Source: RGIG3178 sp942492795 | Lineage (GTDB): Bacteria; Bacillota; Clostridia; Christensenellales; QAND01 | Length of the DNA: 64,000 bases | Assembly (NCBI GenBank): GCA_942492795.1 | Contig: OW818639.1 | Span: 620,001 to 684,000 of the forward strand | Direction: 5' to 3' | Shown: in pieces, positions 11,369-19,942 of the stretch | Numbering within the stretch: the first letter of the stretch is position 1 | How the letters are laid out: every line of letters begins with the position of its first letter | The notes under the pieces: model-generated | What the model saw: only the letters and a program-made list of their open reading frames with translations | Told to the model about the DNA's origin: nothing | The model's database searches: none | Position numbers and translations under genes: made by a program

Positions 11369-12712
11369 ATGGACGAATCCCTCGAACAATCGATCAAACG
11401 GCAACTAAACGGCGTACAATCTCGCTTCTGCATGCCCGGGCATAAAGGCAAACTGGACACGATAGATGTAACCGAAACGGGCGAGATCGACAACCTGATG
11501 TATCCAAAAGGCGCGTTGAAGCGTGCGCATGAACGGTGCGCCGAAGCATACGGCGCAAAAGCGGCCCATTTTTGCGTCAATGGCTCCACGTCCGGCGTAC
11601 TGGCCATGCTGTGCTCGCTGCCGCTTGAAGGCAAGACGATTCTGCTTGGCGCCGACTGCCATATAAGCGTCGCATCGGGGCTGATACACAGCGGCGCCAT
11701 CCCCCGGATGCTGAATCCACAGCACCGGGAAGACGGCATACCGCTGCCCACAGACGCCAAGGACGTGGCAACTGCGCTTATGGCCAATCCGTCCATCGCC
11801 GCCGTGTTCATCACAAGCCCGAACTATTACGGTTTTTGCGCCGATGTCCCGGCCATAGCGGCGCTTTGCCATCAACGGGGCATCCCTCTTCTGGTGGACG
11901 CGGCGCACGGCGCGCACTTCGGCTTTGCGCAGGGATTGCCGACGCAGCCCGTGGACGCGGACGCGTGGGTCGTATCCGCGCACAAAACTTTGAACGTTCC
12001 CAACCAGGGGGCGGTGCTGTTTCTGGGCAAGGACAGCCTGATCGAGGAACGCCGGTTGTGGGATGCGCTGGCAACATTTCAGACTTCAAGCCCTTCCTGG
12101 CCGCTTTTGTGTGCGTTGGACAGCGCCTGCACGGATTTGCGCAACGGACAGACGCGGTATCCGGCGCTGTTTAGGCGGATCGAACGCTTTAGCATTGCGC
12201 TTGCAACCTTACCGATCGATGTGATCGACGGCGCTCCGCTGCAAAAAGATGCGACGCGGCTGATCCTTCGCGTGAAAAACAAACGGATTTCCGGGTTTGA
12301 CGCGGCAACATATCTGCACGCCCACGGGATATGGGTGGAGATGGCGGATCCCCGGCACCTCGTGTTGATCACTGCACCTGTTGACACCGACGCGGATTTT
12401 GACCGCCTGTTAGACGTTCTATCGGACATGCCGAACGGCTCCGGCAGCATCGCGTATCCCGCGCAGCCGATGCACGGGGAGCTTCAGGTATCGCCACGAT
12501 GCGCCACATATGGTACAATGTTGCCATGCGCCTTAAAAGACGCTGCGGGGCGCGTGTCCGCGCGCGCGGTTTGCTGCTATCCGCCCGGCGTGTGCATCAC
12601 GCTTCCCGGGCAGCGCATCACGGAGCAACAGATCGACTATCTTCTTCAAATGCAAAGCGCGGGCGCAACGTTGATCCACGTCGAGGACGGCCATGTGCTC
12701 GTGTTACCATAA
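11369..12712 (+). CDS. PLP-dependent Orn/Lys/Arg decarboxylase family protein (YaaO-like)
   Basis: A 447-residue member of the fold-type I Orn/Lys/Arg decarboxylase family in the short Gram-positive form (Escherichia coli enzymes are over 700). Landmarks are the substrate-end FCMPGHKGK (20-28), NGSTSG (71-76), HGAHFGF (180-186) with Asp177 for the pyridine nitrogen, and SAHKT with the Schiff-base lysine at 206. The family decarboxylates basic amino acids to polyamines. In Bacillus subtilis the homologous yaaO precedes tmk, as here (one HAD gene lies between). The start has AAGGAGCG upstream. The exact amino acid substrate cannot be read from the sequence. Confidence 0.85.
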   Translation: MDESLEQSIKRQLNGVQSRFCMPGHKGKLDTIDVTETGEIDNLMYPKGALKRAHERCAEAYGAKAAHFCVNGSTSGVLAMLCSLPLEGKTILLGADCHISVASGLIHSGAIPRMLNPQHREDGIPLPTDAKDVATALMANPSIAAVFITSPNYYGFCADVPAIAALCHQRGIPLLVDAAHGAHFGFAQGLPTQPVDADAWVVSAHKTLNVPNQGAVLFLGKDSLIEERRLWDALATFQTSSPSWPLLCALDSACTDLRNGQTRYPALFRRIERFSIALATLPIDVIDGAPLQKDATRLILRVKNKRISGFDAATYLHAHGIWVEMADPRHLVLITAPVDTDADFDRLLDVLSDMPNGSGSIAYPAQPMHGELQVSPRCATYGTMLPCALKDAAGRVSARAVCCYPPGVCITLPGQRITEQQIDYLLQMQSAGATLIHVEDGHVLVLP

Positions 12713-12727
12713 ACGTCGGAGGTTTGT

Positions 12728-13378
12728 TTGGAACGTTACATCATCTGGGATATAGACGGCACGGTTGTTGATACGCGAAAAGCCATTTCATCCGCGTATC
12801 TGCATGCGCTGTCCGTGTTGGGCATCGAGGAACAGGACGGCACGCGCATTTACCAATACGTGGGCAAGCGATCGTCTTTGATTTTCAGCGAATGCCATAA
12901 CCTAAGCGGGGAATCCCTTCAAAAGGCGCGCGACGCCTACTACGGGTTTTTCGAAACAACCGGGCTTGCGATGTGCGTTCTATATCCGGGCATCCAAGAG
13001 CTGCTTTGCGAACTTCAACAAAACGGAGCCGTCATGACGGTGGCTTCCGCAAGGGGTCAGGGCCAGCTGGAGATGATGCTGGATAAGCTCGGCATCGCTT
13101 CGTATTTCAGCCTTGTCCTCGGGACGGAGCTGAACCACCAGGCAGCGGACAAACCCAAGCTCGTGCGCGAATGCATCGATTTTATGGGCGTGGCGCCGCA
13201 GCAATGCGTGATGGTGGGCGACCGCATCTATGACATACAGGGCGGGCAATTGTCCGGCACGCGAAGCATCGGGGTCACATACGGTTTTGGAACACGGGAA
13301 GAATTGAACCAATGCGCGCCGGATGCCATCGTGGAGGATGTCGCCTCGTTGCGCGCACTGCTTTTGGGGGTAGAATGA
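12728..13378 (+). CDS. HAD-superfamily phosphatase, phosphoglycolate phosphatase-like
   Basis: A 216-residue HAD hydrolase of the PGPase/beta-phosphoglucomutase type. Motif I is WDIDGTVVDT with nucleophile Asp8 and Asp10; motif II is the TVASARGQ region; motif III lysine is in DKPKLVRE; motif IV is VMVGDRIYDI. The helical cap lies between residues 15 and 85. The TTG start at 12728 follows GGAGG (12718-12722) at five bases; no ATG is available near. It overlaps the tmk start by four bases (ATGA), so it is translated with tmk. The natural substrate is unknown; a house-cleaning phosphatase role next to nucleotide enzymes is inference. Confidence 0.85.
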   Translation: MERYIIWDIDGTVVDTRKAISSAYLHALSVLGIEEQDGTRIYQYVGKRSSLIFSECHNLSGESLQKARDAYYGFFETTGLAMCVLYPGIQELLCELQQNGAVMTVASARGQGQLEMMLDKLGIASYFSLVLGTELNHQAADKPKLVRECIDFMGVAPQQCVMVGDRIYDIQGGQLSGTRSIGVTYGFGTREELNQCAPDAIVEDVASLRALLLGVE

Positions 13379-13995
13379 TGCAAAAGGGCTGGTTCGTTAC
13401 GTTTGAAGGGTTGGACAAGGCAGGAAAGACCACCCAGATCAACCTGTTCTGTGATTTCTTGCATGAAAAGAGCATCTCCTTCCTGTTCACAAGGGAGCCG
13501 GGCGGCAACCCCGTCAGCGAAAAAATCCGCTCGCTGCTGCTGGATCCCCAAAACAGCATCAATCCGATGTGCGAAGCGATGCTCTATGCCGCGGCGCGCT
13601 CCGAGCTGGTGCATTCGGTGCTTCAGCCCGCGATCGATTCGGGATGCAACGTCGTGTGCGACCGGTATGTGGACAGCTCTGTGGCGTATCAGGGCTTTGG
13701 AAGGGAACTGGGGATGGATGCCGTTATGGACATCAACGCCCATGCCACAGGCGGGCTGATGCCGAACCTGACGTTTTTCCTCTCCTTATCACCGGAAGAT
13801 GCGCAGCGGCGCGCGCGCGGGGAAAAGGACCGGATCGAATCGGCGGAAAGCGCTTTTCACGAGCGCGTATACCGCGGCTATCAAACGATATGCGCGATGG
13901 AGCCGGAGCGGTTTTGCGTTATCGATGCCAACCGGCCGATCGACGTCGTGCAAAAGGAGATACAAGCCGCGTTCTGCGAAAGGTTTATGCTATGA
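13375..13995 (+). CDS. tmk: thymidylate kinase
   Basis: A 206-residue dTMP kinase that makes dTDP for DNA synthesis. The P-loop is FEGLDKAGKTTQ (residues 9-20), the DRx motif is CDRYVDSSVAYQG, and the lid RARGEKDRIE carries its arginines in the lid as in Gram-positive type II enzymes. Length is normal. I start at the first of two adjacent ATG codons (13375), overlapping the HAD stop. The gene ends overlapping holB (ATGcTATGA region), so tmk and holB are translationally coupled, as in the Bacillus tmk-holB neighbourhood. Confidence 0.93.
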   Translation: MMQKGWFVTFEGLDKAGKTTQINLFCDFLHEKSISFLFTREPGGNPVSEKIRSLLLDPQNSINPMCEAMLYAAARSELVHSVLQPAIDSGCNVVCDRYVDSSVAYQGFGRELGMDAVMDINAHATGGLMPNLTFFLSLSPEDAQRRARGEKDRIESAESAFHERVYRGYQTICAMEPERFCVIDANRPIDVVQKEIQAAFCERFML

Positions 13996-14714
13996 AATAC
14001 GCGTTTCATGCGTATATAAGACAAGCGCCGCCGGAACGTTTTGAAGAACTGGCGATGGATTTTGCCATGGATGTGATGCAGCCAAACGCCGAGGCAAAAC
14101 TTCGGTTGCAAACGGGCCATATCGATTTTCTGCGCATCACTCCGGAGGAAACCACCATCAAGGTATTGCAGATCCGCGATTGCATCAGCGCCTTGTCGGC
14201 GCGTCCGTATGAAGGGGGCAAGCGCGTGGTGGTAATTTTTCATGCAGACAAGATGACTTCGCAGGCGCAGAACTGCCTTCTAAAGACGCTGGAGGAACCT
14301 CCTTCCGGCACGTCGTTCCTGCTTTTGACCGACCGGCCGTCCGATTTGTTGCCCACCATCCGCTCGCGGTGCGCAACGCTTCCGCCGCTTTTTACAAATG
14401 CGGACAACGGCAATGCAGCAAGTGCGCTTCTCGCATCGCTGCAAAAATCGGAATCGATGGATGTGGCGGCAACGCTGCCACAAGGGCGTTCGGATTTGTT
14501 CAACCGCTGCACCGCCCTGTTGGACGATCTGGATACGCTGATACAAACTTCCGCGGCAAAAGGCGAAGAAACCCTGCTCCGATACAGCCGCTATGTGGCT
14601 TTGGTGCACCATGCACAACAAATGATCGAACACAACGTCAACACCGCGCTTTGCGCGCAATGGCTTTGCATACAACTCAAGGAGGACAACCATGACAACC
14701 GTTGTTGGAGTTAA
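13992..14714 (+). CDS. holB: DNA polymerase III delta' subunit, short form
   Basis: A 240-residue clamp-loader subunit. The core of the AAA+ fold is present: VVVIFHADKMTSQAQNCLLK, the SRC-adjacent TIRSRCATLP, and LLKTLEEPP. The first part, normally holding the degenerate P-loop and zinc module, is short or absent; usual delta' proteins are about 320-340 residues. Since delta' does not hydrolyse ATP this could be tolerated. ATG 13992 overlaps the tmk stop (13993-13995), and the last 23 bases overlap ricT. Identity rests on both the EEPPSGTSFLLLTDRP-type segment and the tmk-holB-ricT order. Confidence 0.85.
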   Translation: MKYAFHAYIRQAPPERFEELAMDFAMDVMQPNAEAKLRLQTGHIDFLRITPEETTIKVLQIRDCISALSARPYEGGKRVVVIFHADKMTSQAQNCLLKTLEEPPSGTSFLLLTDRPSDLLPTIRSRCATLPPLFTNADNGNAASALLASLQKSESMDVAATLPQGRSDLFNRCTALLDDLDTLIQTSAAKGEETLLRYSRYVALVHHAQQMIEHNVNTALCAQWLCIQLKEDNHDNRCWS

Positions 14715-15702
14715 GTTTAAAAAGACCAACAAGATATATTATTTCAGCCCCGGGGATGTCGCCTGCACCGTTGGCGACGCCGTGGTGGTGGAAACATCGC
14801 GCGGCACGGAAATCGGCGATGTCGTGATGGCACAGATGGAACTCGCCGACGACAAGGTCGTAGCGCCGCTTAAGGGCGTGGTGCGCAAGGTCAACGAAAA
14901 AGATCTTCAGATGGCATCGCGCAACAAGACGCAGGAATCGGACGCGTTTAAGGTATTTGAACAGATGATCGCCGACTACAAGCTCGACATGAAACCGGTG
15001 GATGTCGAGTATGCGTTTGACGGCAGCAAGATAACGTTCTTCTTCACGGCGGACGGACGGGTGGATTTCCGGGAGCTGGTCAAGGGATTGGCGCACCAGT
15101 TCCGTTCGCGCATCGAGTTGCGCCAAATCGGCGTGCGGGATGAAGCCAAAATGTTGGGCGGTCTTGGCAAATGCGGTTGCCCGATCTGCTGCCGCCAGTT
15201 CTTGCCCGCGTTTACGCCGGTATCCATCAAGATGGCCAAGGAACAGAATATCTCGCTGAACCCCAACAAGATCAGCGGGCTTTGCGGACGGCTGATGTGC
15301 TGCCTCAACTATGAACAGGCCTACTACGAGCAGATGCGCCGTCAGATGCCGCGCATAGGCTCCGTGGTCCGTACCGAACAGGGAGCAGGGCTCGTGCTTG
15401 AAAACAACTATCTGACCGGCAATATGAAGGTAAAAGTGGAACGCGAAGACGGGGTTCTCGAAGTGATGGACGTAAACTATGAGAACGTTTCGCCGGAACA
15501 CGCCAAGCAGCCGCCCCGCCATACCGGGGAGACCGCACTCCCCGTGCAGCCCCGGGCAAGCGAAGCAGAACCTCTTTCTGTGCCGGCAGAGCCCGCGGGC
15601 CAGAGCGAAAAACCCGAAGCGCCCAAACGGCGCCGCGATCACCGCCGCAGGCGAAACGGACCGCCGAGAAATCAGGCGGATCCGTCCGCCAAAAAAGAAT
15701 AG
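14692..15702 (+). CDS. ricT: PSP1-domain protein RicT (YaaT)
   Basis: A 336-residue PSP1 family protein. In Bacillus subtilis RicT forms the Y-complex with RicA and RicF, carries iron-sulfur clusters, and is needed for RNase Y-dependent mRNA maturation, sporulation and competence. Visible features are the N-terminal PSP1 fold (VVGVKFKKTNKIYYF and GTEIGDVV) and conserved cysteines in KCGCPICC and GLCGRLMCC, which fit cluster binding. The C-terminal 80 residues are a low-complexity, proline- and arginine-rich tail ending in basic residues, perhaps RNA-binding. AAGGAGGA precedes ATG 14692. Overlaps holB by 23 bases. Confidence 0.92.
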   Translation: MTTVVGVKFKKTNKIYYFSPGDVACTVGDAVVVETSRGTEIGDVVMAQMELADDKVVAPLKGVVRKVNEKDLQMASRNKTQESDAFKVFEQMIADYKLDMKPVDVEYAFDGSKITFFFTADGRVDFRELVKGLAHQFRSRIELRQIGVRDEAKMLGGLGKCGCPICCRQFLPAFTPVSIKMAKEQNISLNPNKISGLCGRLMCCLNYEQAYYEQMRRQMPRIGSVVRTEQGAGLVLENNYLTGNMKVKVEREDGVLEVMDVNYENVSPEHAKQPPRHTGETALPVQPRASEAEPLSVPAEPAGQSEKPEAPKRRRDHRRRRNGPPRNQADPSAKKE

Positions 15703-15827
15703 CGCTTTGGATGGCGGCTTGAAATACGCCTTCTGTAGCGAAGCGGTTGCGGCGGCCATGGACGCAGCTAATCACACGCGTATTCTCCGATAAAACAACA
15801 GCACCGCCTCTTTTGAGCAGATAATGC

Positions 15828-15857
15828 TTGCAAAACCCCATAATGTTGCGTTACAAT
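15828..15857 (+). promoter_or_regulatory. promoter for the ferredoxin gene
   Basis: TTGCAA (15828-15833), 18-bp spacer, TACAAT (15852-15857), 23 bases before the ferredoxin ATG. Confidence 0.55.
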
Positions 15858-15879
15858 CTGTTCGTGAGGAGGTGTCATC

Positions 15880-16047
15880 ATGGCTTTTAAAATCAGTGAA
15901 GATTGTATTGCTTGTGGAACCTGTGCCCCGGAATGCCCGGTAGGTGCAATCAAAGAGGGAAAGGTATTCTCCATCGAAGCGGACGAGTGCATTTCCTGTG
16001 GCGCTTGTGAATCGGTTTGTCCTGTCGGGGCGATTTCCGAAGCGTAA
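15880..16047 (+). CDS. 2[4Fe-4S] clostridial-type ferredoxin
   Basis: A 55-residue ferredoxin with two canonical cluster motifs: CIACGTCAPECP (residues 9-20) and CISCGACESVCP (about 37-48), each CxxCxxCxxxCP, related by internal duplication. Such proteins carry low-potential electrons for pyruvate:ferredoxin oxidoreductase, hydrogenase and nitrogenase-type systems in anaerobes. GAGGAGG lies just ahead of ATG 15880. It is a single-gene unit with its own promoter and a strong terminator. The two CAP/CPVGAI segments and length match clostridial ferredoxins closely. Confidence 0.95.
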   Translation: MAFKISEDCIACGTCAPECPVGAIKEGKVFSIEADECISCGACESVCPVGAISEA

Positions 16048-16060
16048 CCGCAAAATAAGG

Positions 16061-16087
16061 AATGTCCGCTCTGCGGACATTTTTTTA
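16061..16087 (+). terminator. intrinsic terminator after the ferredoxin gene
   Basis: Nine-base-pair perfect stem AATGTCCGC/GCGGACATT (16061-16081) with a three-base loop, followed by a run of T. Confidence 0.9.
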
Positions 16088-16109
16088 TTCCTGCCAAAAG
16101 AGGGAGCAA

Positions 16110-16514
16110 ATGAGCGAATTGACGCACCAGCAGTATATGCAAAAAGCGATGCAAGCCAGGCAATCGGCCTATGCTCCCTATTCCCGTTTTCGCGTCGGTG
16201 CGTGCGCCGTGGATGAAAACGGCAGGTTTGCCATAGGGTGCAACGTCGAAAACGCATCGTATGGCGCTACGATATGCGCCGAACGAAACGCGATAGGCGC
16301 CGCGATAGCGGGCGGGCTGTCCCGCATCGTCGGCATGTATATCGCCTCCGACGCGCAAAGCTGCACGTTTCCGTGCGGCATCTGCCGACAGGTTTTGTAT
16401 GAATGCAATCCCGATATGACCGTATACGTTTGCGGCAGCGAAGTTGAACCGATACAGCAGTATGCATTGGGAGAGCTTCTGCCGCATGCCTTTTCCAAAT
16501 CCACCCTGATATAG
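16110..16514 (+). CDS. cdd: cytidine deaminase
   Basis: A 134-residue homotetrameric-type cytidine deaminase, converting cytidine and deoxycytidine to uridine and deoxyuridine in pyrimidine salvage. The zinc site is seen in TICAERNAI (Cys and catalytic Glu) and in PCGICRQVL (two Cys), the all-cysteine ligand set of the small Gram-positive enzyme. YAPYSRFRVGA at 20-30 is the usual N-terminal helix motif and NVENASYG the substrate loop. Start ATG 16110 follows AGAGGGAG; upstream extension would run into the ferredoxin terminator. Eight bases separate it from the next gene. Confidence 0.95.
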   Translation: MSELTHQQYMQKAMQARQSAYAPYSRFRVGACAVDENGRFAIGCNVENASYGATICAERNAIGAAIAGGLSRIVGMYIASDAQSCTFPCGICRQVLYECNPDMTVYVCGSEVEPIQQYALGELLPHAFSKSTLI

Positions 16515-16521
16515 GAGCTTT

Positions 16522-17271
16522 ATGGATTCAACAAACCCGCCGCAATGGCGCATCGACGACCTTGAAAACGACGGCCTGCGCATCATCCAGGATCCGGATA
16601 CCTTTTGCTTTGGCATGGATGCCGTGCTTTTGGCTCATTTTGCGCGCGCCAAAAACACGCAGCGCGTGCTGGATCTGGGCAGCGGACAAGGCGTGCTGCC
16701 GCTTTTGATGCATGCGCTGTACAAGCCTTTGTATACCGTTGGCATCGAGATACAACCGAGCCTTGTTGAAATGGCGCAGCAGAGCGTCAGGCTCAACAAA
16801 CTGGAGGATCGCATCCGCGTGGCATGCGGCGATTTCAGGGATCCTGTTTTATTGGCGTCTTTGGGGCAATTTCAGCTTGTCGTATCCAATCCTCCCTATC
16901 ATCCGATGGGTTCCGGCAGCCTTCGAAAATGCGAAAGCGATTGTATCGCCCGCTTTGAAGTGACATCCACGCTGTGCGATGTCGTGCACGCGGCATCCGC
17001 AACGCTTATTGAAGGCGGACGGTTTTGCATGGTGCACTTACCCCGGCGATTGAGCGAAATCATGACGGTGATGGAAAAAAACAGGCTGACGGTCAAACGC
17101 ATCCTGATGGTCCACCCGCGCGCGGACAAAGGCGCGTCGCTGGTGCTCGTCGAGGGCATCAAAAACGGGAAGCCCGGACTGTGCGTTATGCCGCCGCTGT
17201 TCGTGCATGAGGCGGACGGCACCTATACGCAGGCAATGCAGGCGATCTACACGGGAGGGGCGCTGCTATGA
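16522..17271 (+). CDS. trmN6: tRNA1(Val) adenine-37 N6-methyltransferase family (YabB/TrmN6-like)
   Basis: A 249-residue Rossmann-fold methyltransferase. Motif I is VLDLGSGQGVLPLLM (about 50-64) for S-adenosylmethionine, and SNPPYHP (about 122-128) is the NPPY motif of N6-adenine or N5-glutamine methylation. The N-terminal GLRIIQDPDTFCFGMDAVLL is diagnostic of the YfiC/YabB group, which modifies A37 of tRNA(Val) in Escherichia coli. In Bacillus subtilis yabB precedes the rsmI homologue, as here. It overlaps rsmI by four bases. The tRNA target in this organism is inferred. Confidence 0.85.
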   Translation: MDSTNPPQWRIDDLENDGLRIIQDPDTFCFGMDAVLLAHFARAKNTQRVLDLGSGQGVLPLLMHALYKPLYTVGIEIQPSLVEMAQQSVRLNKLEDRIRVACGDFRDPVLLASLGQFQLVVSNPPYHPMGSGSLRKCESDCIARFEVTSTLCDVVHAASATLIEGGRFCMVHLPRRLSEIMTVMEKNRLTVKRILMVHPRADKGASLVLVEGIKNGKPGLCVMPPLFVHEADGTYTQAMQAIYTGGALL

Positions 17272-18089
17272 ACGGAACGCTGTACATCGTTGCGACCCCC
17301 ATTGGGAATCTGGAGGATATCACACTGCGTGCCGTGCGCATCCTGGGCATTGTTGACGGCATAGCCGCGGAAGATACGCGCCATACGCTGAAACTATTAA
17401 ACCATCTCGGCATACGAAAACCTCTTTTGAGTCTGCATGAGCACAACGAGATCGACCGCATTGCGCTTGTTGCGGAAAAATTGCAAAGGGGGGAAAGCTG
17501 GGCGCTGGTATCCGATGCCGGTACGCCCGGCCTTTGCGACCCCGGTGCGCAACTGGTAGCGGCTCTTCGCAAGCAGGGATATCCCTGCGTACCGATAGCC
17601 GGCGTCAGCGCGCTGGCCACGGCGCTTAGCGTCAGCGGACTTGTTGAATCCCGCTTTCATTTCGAGGGGTTTTTGCCCTCCCACGGATCGGCACGCACCA
17701 AGCGGCTGGAAGCCCTTAAGGCGCTATTTGATCCGATCGTGCTCTACGAAGCGCCTCACCGGTTTAAAAGCACGCTCAAGGCGCTGTTTGCCAGCTTGGG
17801 CGAGCGGGATATCACCGTATTTCGGGAGCTTACCAAGCTGCATGAAGAGGTGTTTGATTCAACGCTTGGGAACGCTCTTTTAAACGCCGACAACGCGCGC
17901 GGCGAATACGTGTTGCTGATCCACGCCAAAAAGGCGGAAGCGCCCGTTACGGATGAAGAGATTCTCGCACACTTATCCGCCATGATACAAAACGGGATGC
18001 CGAAAAAACAGGCAGTCGTGCAGACGGCGGAAGATCTCCGCGTTGGCAAAAACAGGGTTTACCCTCTCTCGCTGGACGCAAGAAAATAA
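17268..18089 (+). CDS. rsmI: 16S rRNA cytidine-1402 2'-O-methyltransferase
   Basis: A 273-residue tetrapyrrole-methylase-fold enzyme, RsmI. The start GTLYIVATPIGNLEDIT is the family signature; AEDTRHTLKLL, LVSDAGTPGLCDPG and GFLPSHG follow in the expected order and spacing. RsmI methylates C1402 in the decoding centre of 16S rRNA using S-adenosylmethionine. ATG 17268 overlaps the TGA of the methyltransferase gene. It is the last gene of the tmk-holB-ricT type cluster, and the dnaA control region begins right after it. Confidence 0.95.
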   Translation: MNGTLYIVATPIGNLEDITLRAVRILGIVDGIAAEDTRHTLKLLNHLGIRKPLLSLHEHNEIDRIALVAEKLQRGESWALVSDAGTPGLCDPGAQLVAALRKQGYPCVPIAGVSALATALSVSGLVESRFHFEGFLPSHGSARTKRLEALKALFDPIVLYEAPHRFKSTLKALFASLGERDITVFRELTKLHEEVFDSTLGNALLNADNARGEYVLLIHAKKAEAPVTDEEILAHLSAMIQNGMPKKQAVVQTAEDLRVGKNRVYPLSLDARK

Positions 18090-18119
18090 ATTTATAGTAA
18101 CGTTTTCATTTTTGTTCCC

Positions 18120-18148
18120 TTGTTTCGCTCCCGTCATTTTGATATGAT
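18120..18148 (+). promoter_or_regulatory. dnaA: likely dnaA promoter
   Basis: TTGTTT (18120-18125), 17-bp spacer, TATGAT (18143-18148), about 210 bases before dnaA. The long leader contains the upstream DnaA boxes, so DnaA could repress its own transcription. Confidence 0.45.
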
Positions 18149-18281
18149 ACAAAACACGGCTATTGGTGGAAAAACCTTAAATCTTTCACAACGCCCGTGC
18201 ATCGGCCTTGTTTTATCTGTCAACAAAACCAACGAATTTACACAGCAACAGGGGTTTGTTTCCCGGTTTTATTCCATTTAT

Positions 18282-18323
18282 TGTGGATAACCTTGTGGAT
18301 ATGTGTATATATACTGTGGACAT
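18282..18323 (-). promoter_or_regulatory. upstream DnaA-box cluster of oriC
   Basis: Three boxes in the same orientation: TGTGGATAA (18282-18290, perfect), TGTGGATAT (18294-18302, one mismatch) and TGTGGACAT (18315-18323, two mismatches), between rsmI and dnaA. This is the first half of a bipartite origin, the layout known from Bacillus (incA/B side). Confidence 0.75.
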
Positions 18324-18359
18324 CCGCGAAAAACGGTTCGCGGTGAAGGGGGGATTCGC

Positions 18360-19673
18360 GTGGACAACAGTGAACAACTCTGGAGCAAAGTCTCCATCGC
18401 GTTGCAGCAGGAACTGAGCAATGTCGGCTACGATTCGTGGATTCGGCCGTTGCGTCCCATATCGCTGAGCAACGGAAAGCTGACGCTTCTCGCACCCAAC
18501 ACCATGGTCCGCGATACCGTTGTAAACCGTTACATGACCCTCATGCAGCGGGCGCTGGACGAAGCGGGCGACGGCAGCACCATCGTGCCGACGTTTGTAT
18601 TGGCAAACGAATGGGACGGCGGATCCGTCAACCGTCCGAAACGTTCCGGGACGCTGAATCCGAACTATACGTTTGATTCGTTTGTGGTGGGAAAGAGCAA
18701 CCAGTTCGCCTGGGCGGCTTCGATGGGCGCCGCAAAATCTCCCGGTGCAAAATACAATCCCCTTTTTATCTACGGCGGGACCGGGCTTGGCAAAACACAC
18801 CTGATGCACGCTATCGGGCATGAAATTCTACAGCAACACCCGGATTACAATGTCCTGTATGTCACAAGCGAACAGTTTACCAACGAGATGATCAGCACCC
18901 TGCAGAACAAACGAAACGAGCAGTTCCGCGACAGGTACCGCAATGTCGATACGCTGTTGTTGGATGACGTTCAGTTTATCGCCAATAAGGAAACAACGGT
19001 GGAGGAATTTTTTCACACCTTTAATACGCTGTATGAAAGCAACAAACAGATCGTTTTGACTTCGGACAAACCCCCCAAAGAGATCCCGTCGCTGGAAGAG
19101 CGGCTGCGTTCCCGATTCGAATGGGGACTGATTGCAGATATCGCCCCGCCCGACTATGAGACGCGCGTTGCGATTCTTCGGAACAAGGCTCTCAAAGAAG
19201 GCGTTGAGATCGAGGAAGAGGGCGTCATGGAATCCATCGCCATGCGGGTGGAGAGCAACATCCGCGAGCTTGAGGGAAGCCTGAACCGCGTCATCGCCTA
19301 CGCGGCGCTGTTGGGCAAGCCCATCACGATGGAACTGGCGGAAAACGCACTGAAGGATTATTTCAACCAAAAGAAAAAAGTGGTTACCCCGCGCAGCATC
19401 ATCCAAAACGTTTGCACTTATTACGATATCAACCAGAACGATATCCAATCCAAGCGCAGAAGTAGGGATGTCGTCAGGCCCAGGCATATCGCGATGTATT
19501 TGATACGGACTTTAACGGACACCCCCCAGCAGAAGATAGCCGAACTTTTAAACGTGAACGACCATACATCGGTTATCCATGCATGCCGTCGCATACGCGA
19601 AGAAATCGATACGGATGCTTCGACAAAGGAAACGGTGGAGGATCTGATATCCCGCATTACCAATGCCGGATAA
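18360..19673 (+). CDS. dnaA: chromosomal replication initiator protein DnaA
   Basis: A 437-residue DnaA. Domain I is at the N-terminus (LWSKVSIALQQELSNVGYDS), then a short linker; the AAA+ domain III has Walker A GGTGLGKTH (139-147), Walker B LLLDDVQFI and the arginine finger region RLRSRFEWGL; domain IV ends with the DnaA-box binding signature around RDVVRPRHIAMYL and DHTSVIHACRRI. GTG 18360 is chosen over the in-frame ATG at 18303 because AAGGGGGG precedes it and the protein then begins at the normal position for the family. The gene lies between two DnaA-box clusters. Confidence 0.97.
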   Translation: MDNSEQLWSKVSIALQQELSNVGYDSWIRPLRPISLSNGKLTLLAPNTMVRDTVVNRYMTLMQRALDEAGDGSTIVPTFVLANEWDGGSVNRPKRSGTLNPNYTFDSFVVGKSNQFAWAASMGAAKSPGAKYNPLFIYGGTGLGKTHLMHAIGHEILQQHPDYNVLYVTSEQFTNEMISTLQNKRNEQFRDRYRNVDTLLLDDVQFIANKETTVEEFFHTFNTLYESNKQIVLTSDKPPKEIPSLEERLRSRFEWGLIADIAPPDYETRVAILRNKALKEGVEIEEEGVMESIAMRVESNIRELEGSLNRVIAYAALLGKPITMELAENALKDYFNQKKKVVTPRSIIQNVCTYYDINQNDIQSKRRSRDVVRPRHIAMYLIRTLTDTPQQKIAELLNVNDHTSVIHACRRIREEIDTDASTKETVEDLISRITNAG

Positions 19674-19674
19674 G

Positions 19675-19891
19675 TGTGTATAACTTTTTGTTTGTGCACG
19701 GGTTAATGGAAGGTTTTCACAAAAACATCCCCAAAAATTGTGTATATTATTTTGTGTGTGGATAACTTTCCATTCATACACCATCACAAGAGATGGATAT
19801 ACACATTGGAGTGGGTAGGGAAATACGTCTGGGTCTTGTCTTATCCCGCTTATCCACATTTACACGCCCCCTACTACTACGACTACTTATT
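19675..19891 (+). promoter_or_regulatory. oriC: dnaA-dnaN intergenic DnaA boxes and unwinding element
   Basis: Boxes: TGTGTATAA (19675-19683), TGTGTATAT (19739-19747), TGTGGATAA (19757-19765) and TTATCCACA (19850-19858). The last, on the plus strand, is followed by a GC-rich CGCCCC (19865-19870) and then CTA-CTA-CTA-CGA-CTA-CTT-ATT (19871-19891). Read on the other strand this is a series of 3'-GAT-like triplets, matching the DnaA-trio described for Bacillus origins, leading into AT-rich DNA. Start of bidirectional replication is therefore expected here. Confidence 0.8.
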
Positions 19892-19942
19892 AACCAAAGA
19901 ACATAGGCATCATAGTTTTTGCAAAGGAGAGTGGACCAACCA

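Noticed and set aside
14677..15759. 360-codon open frame opposite ricT
   Set aside because: Antisense shadow; ricT has its Cys motifs and a strong ribosome binding site on the plus strand.
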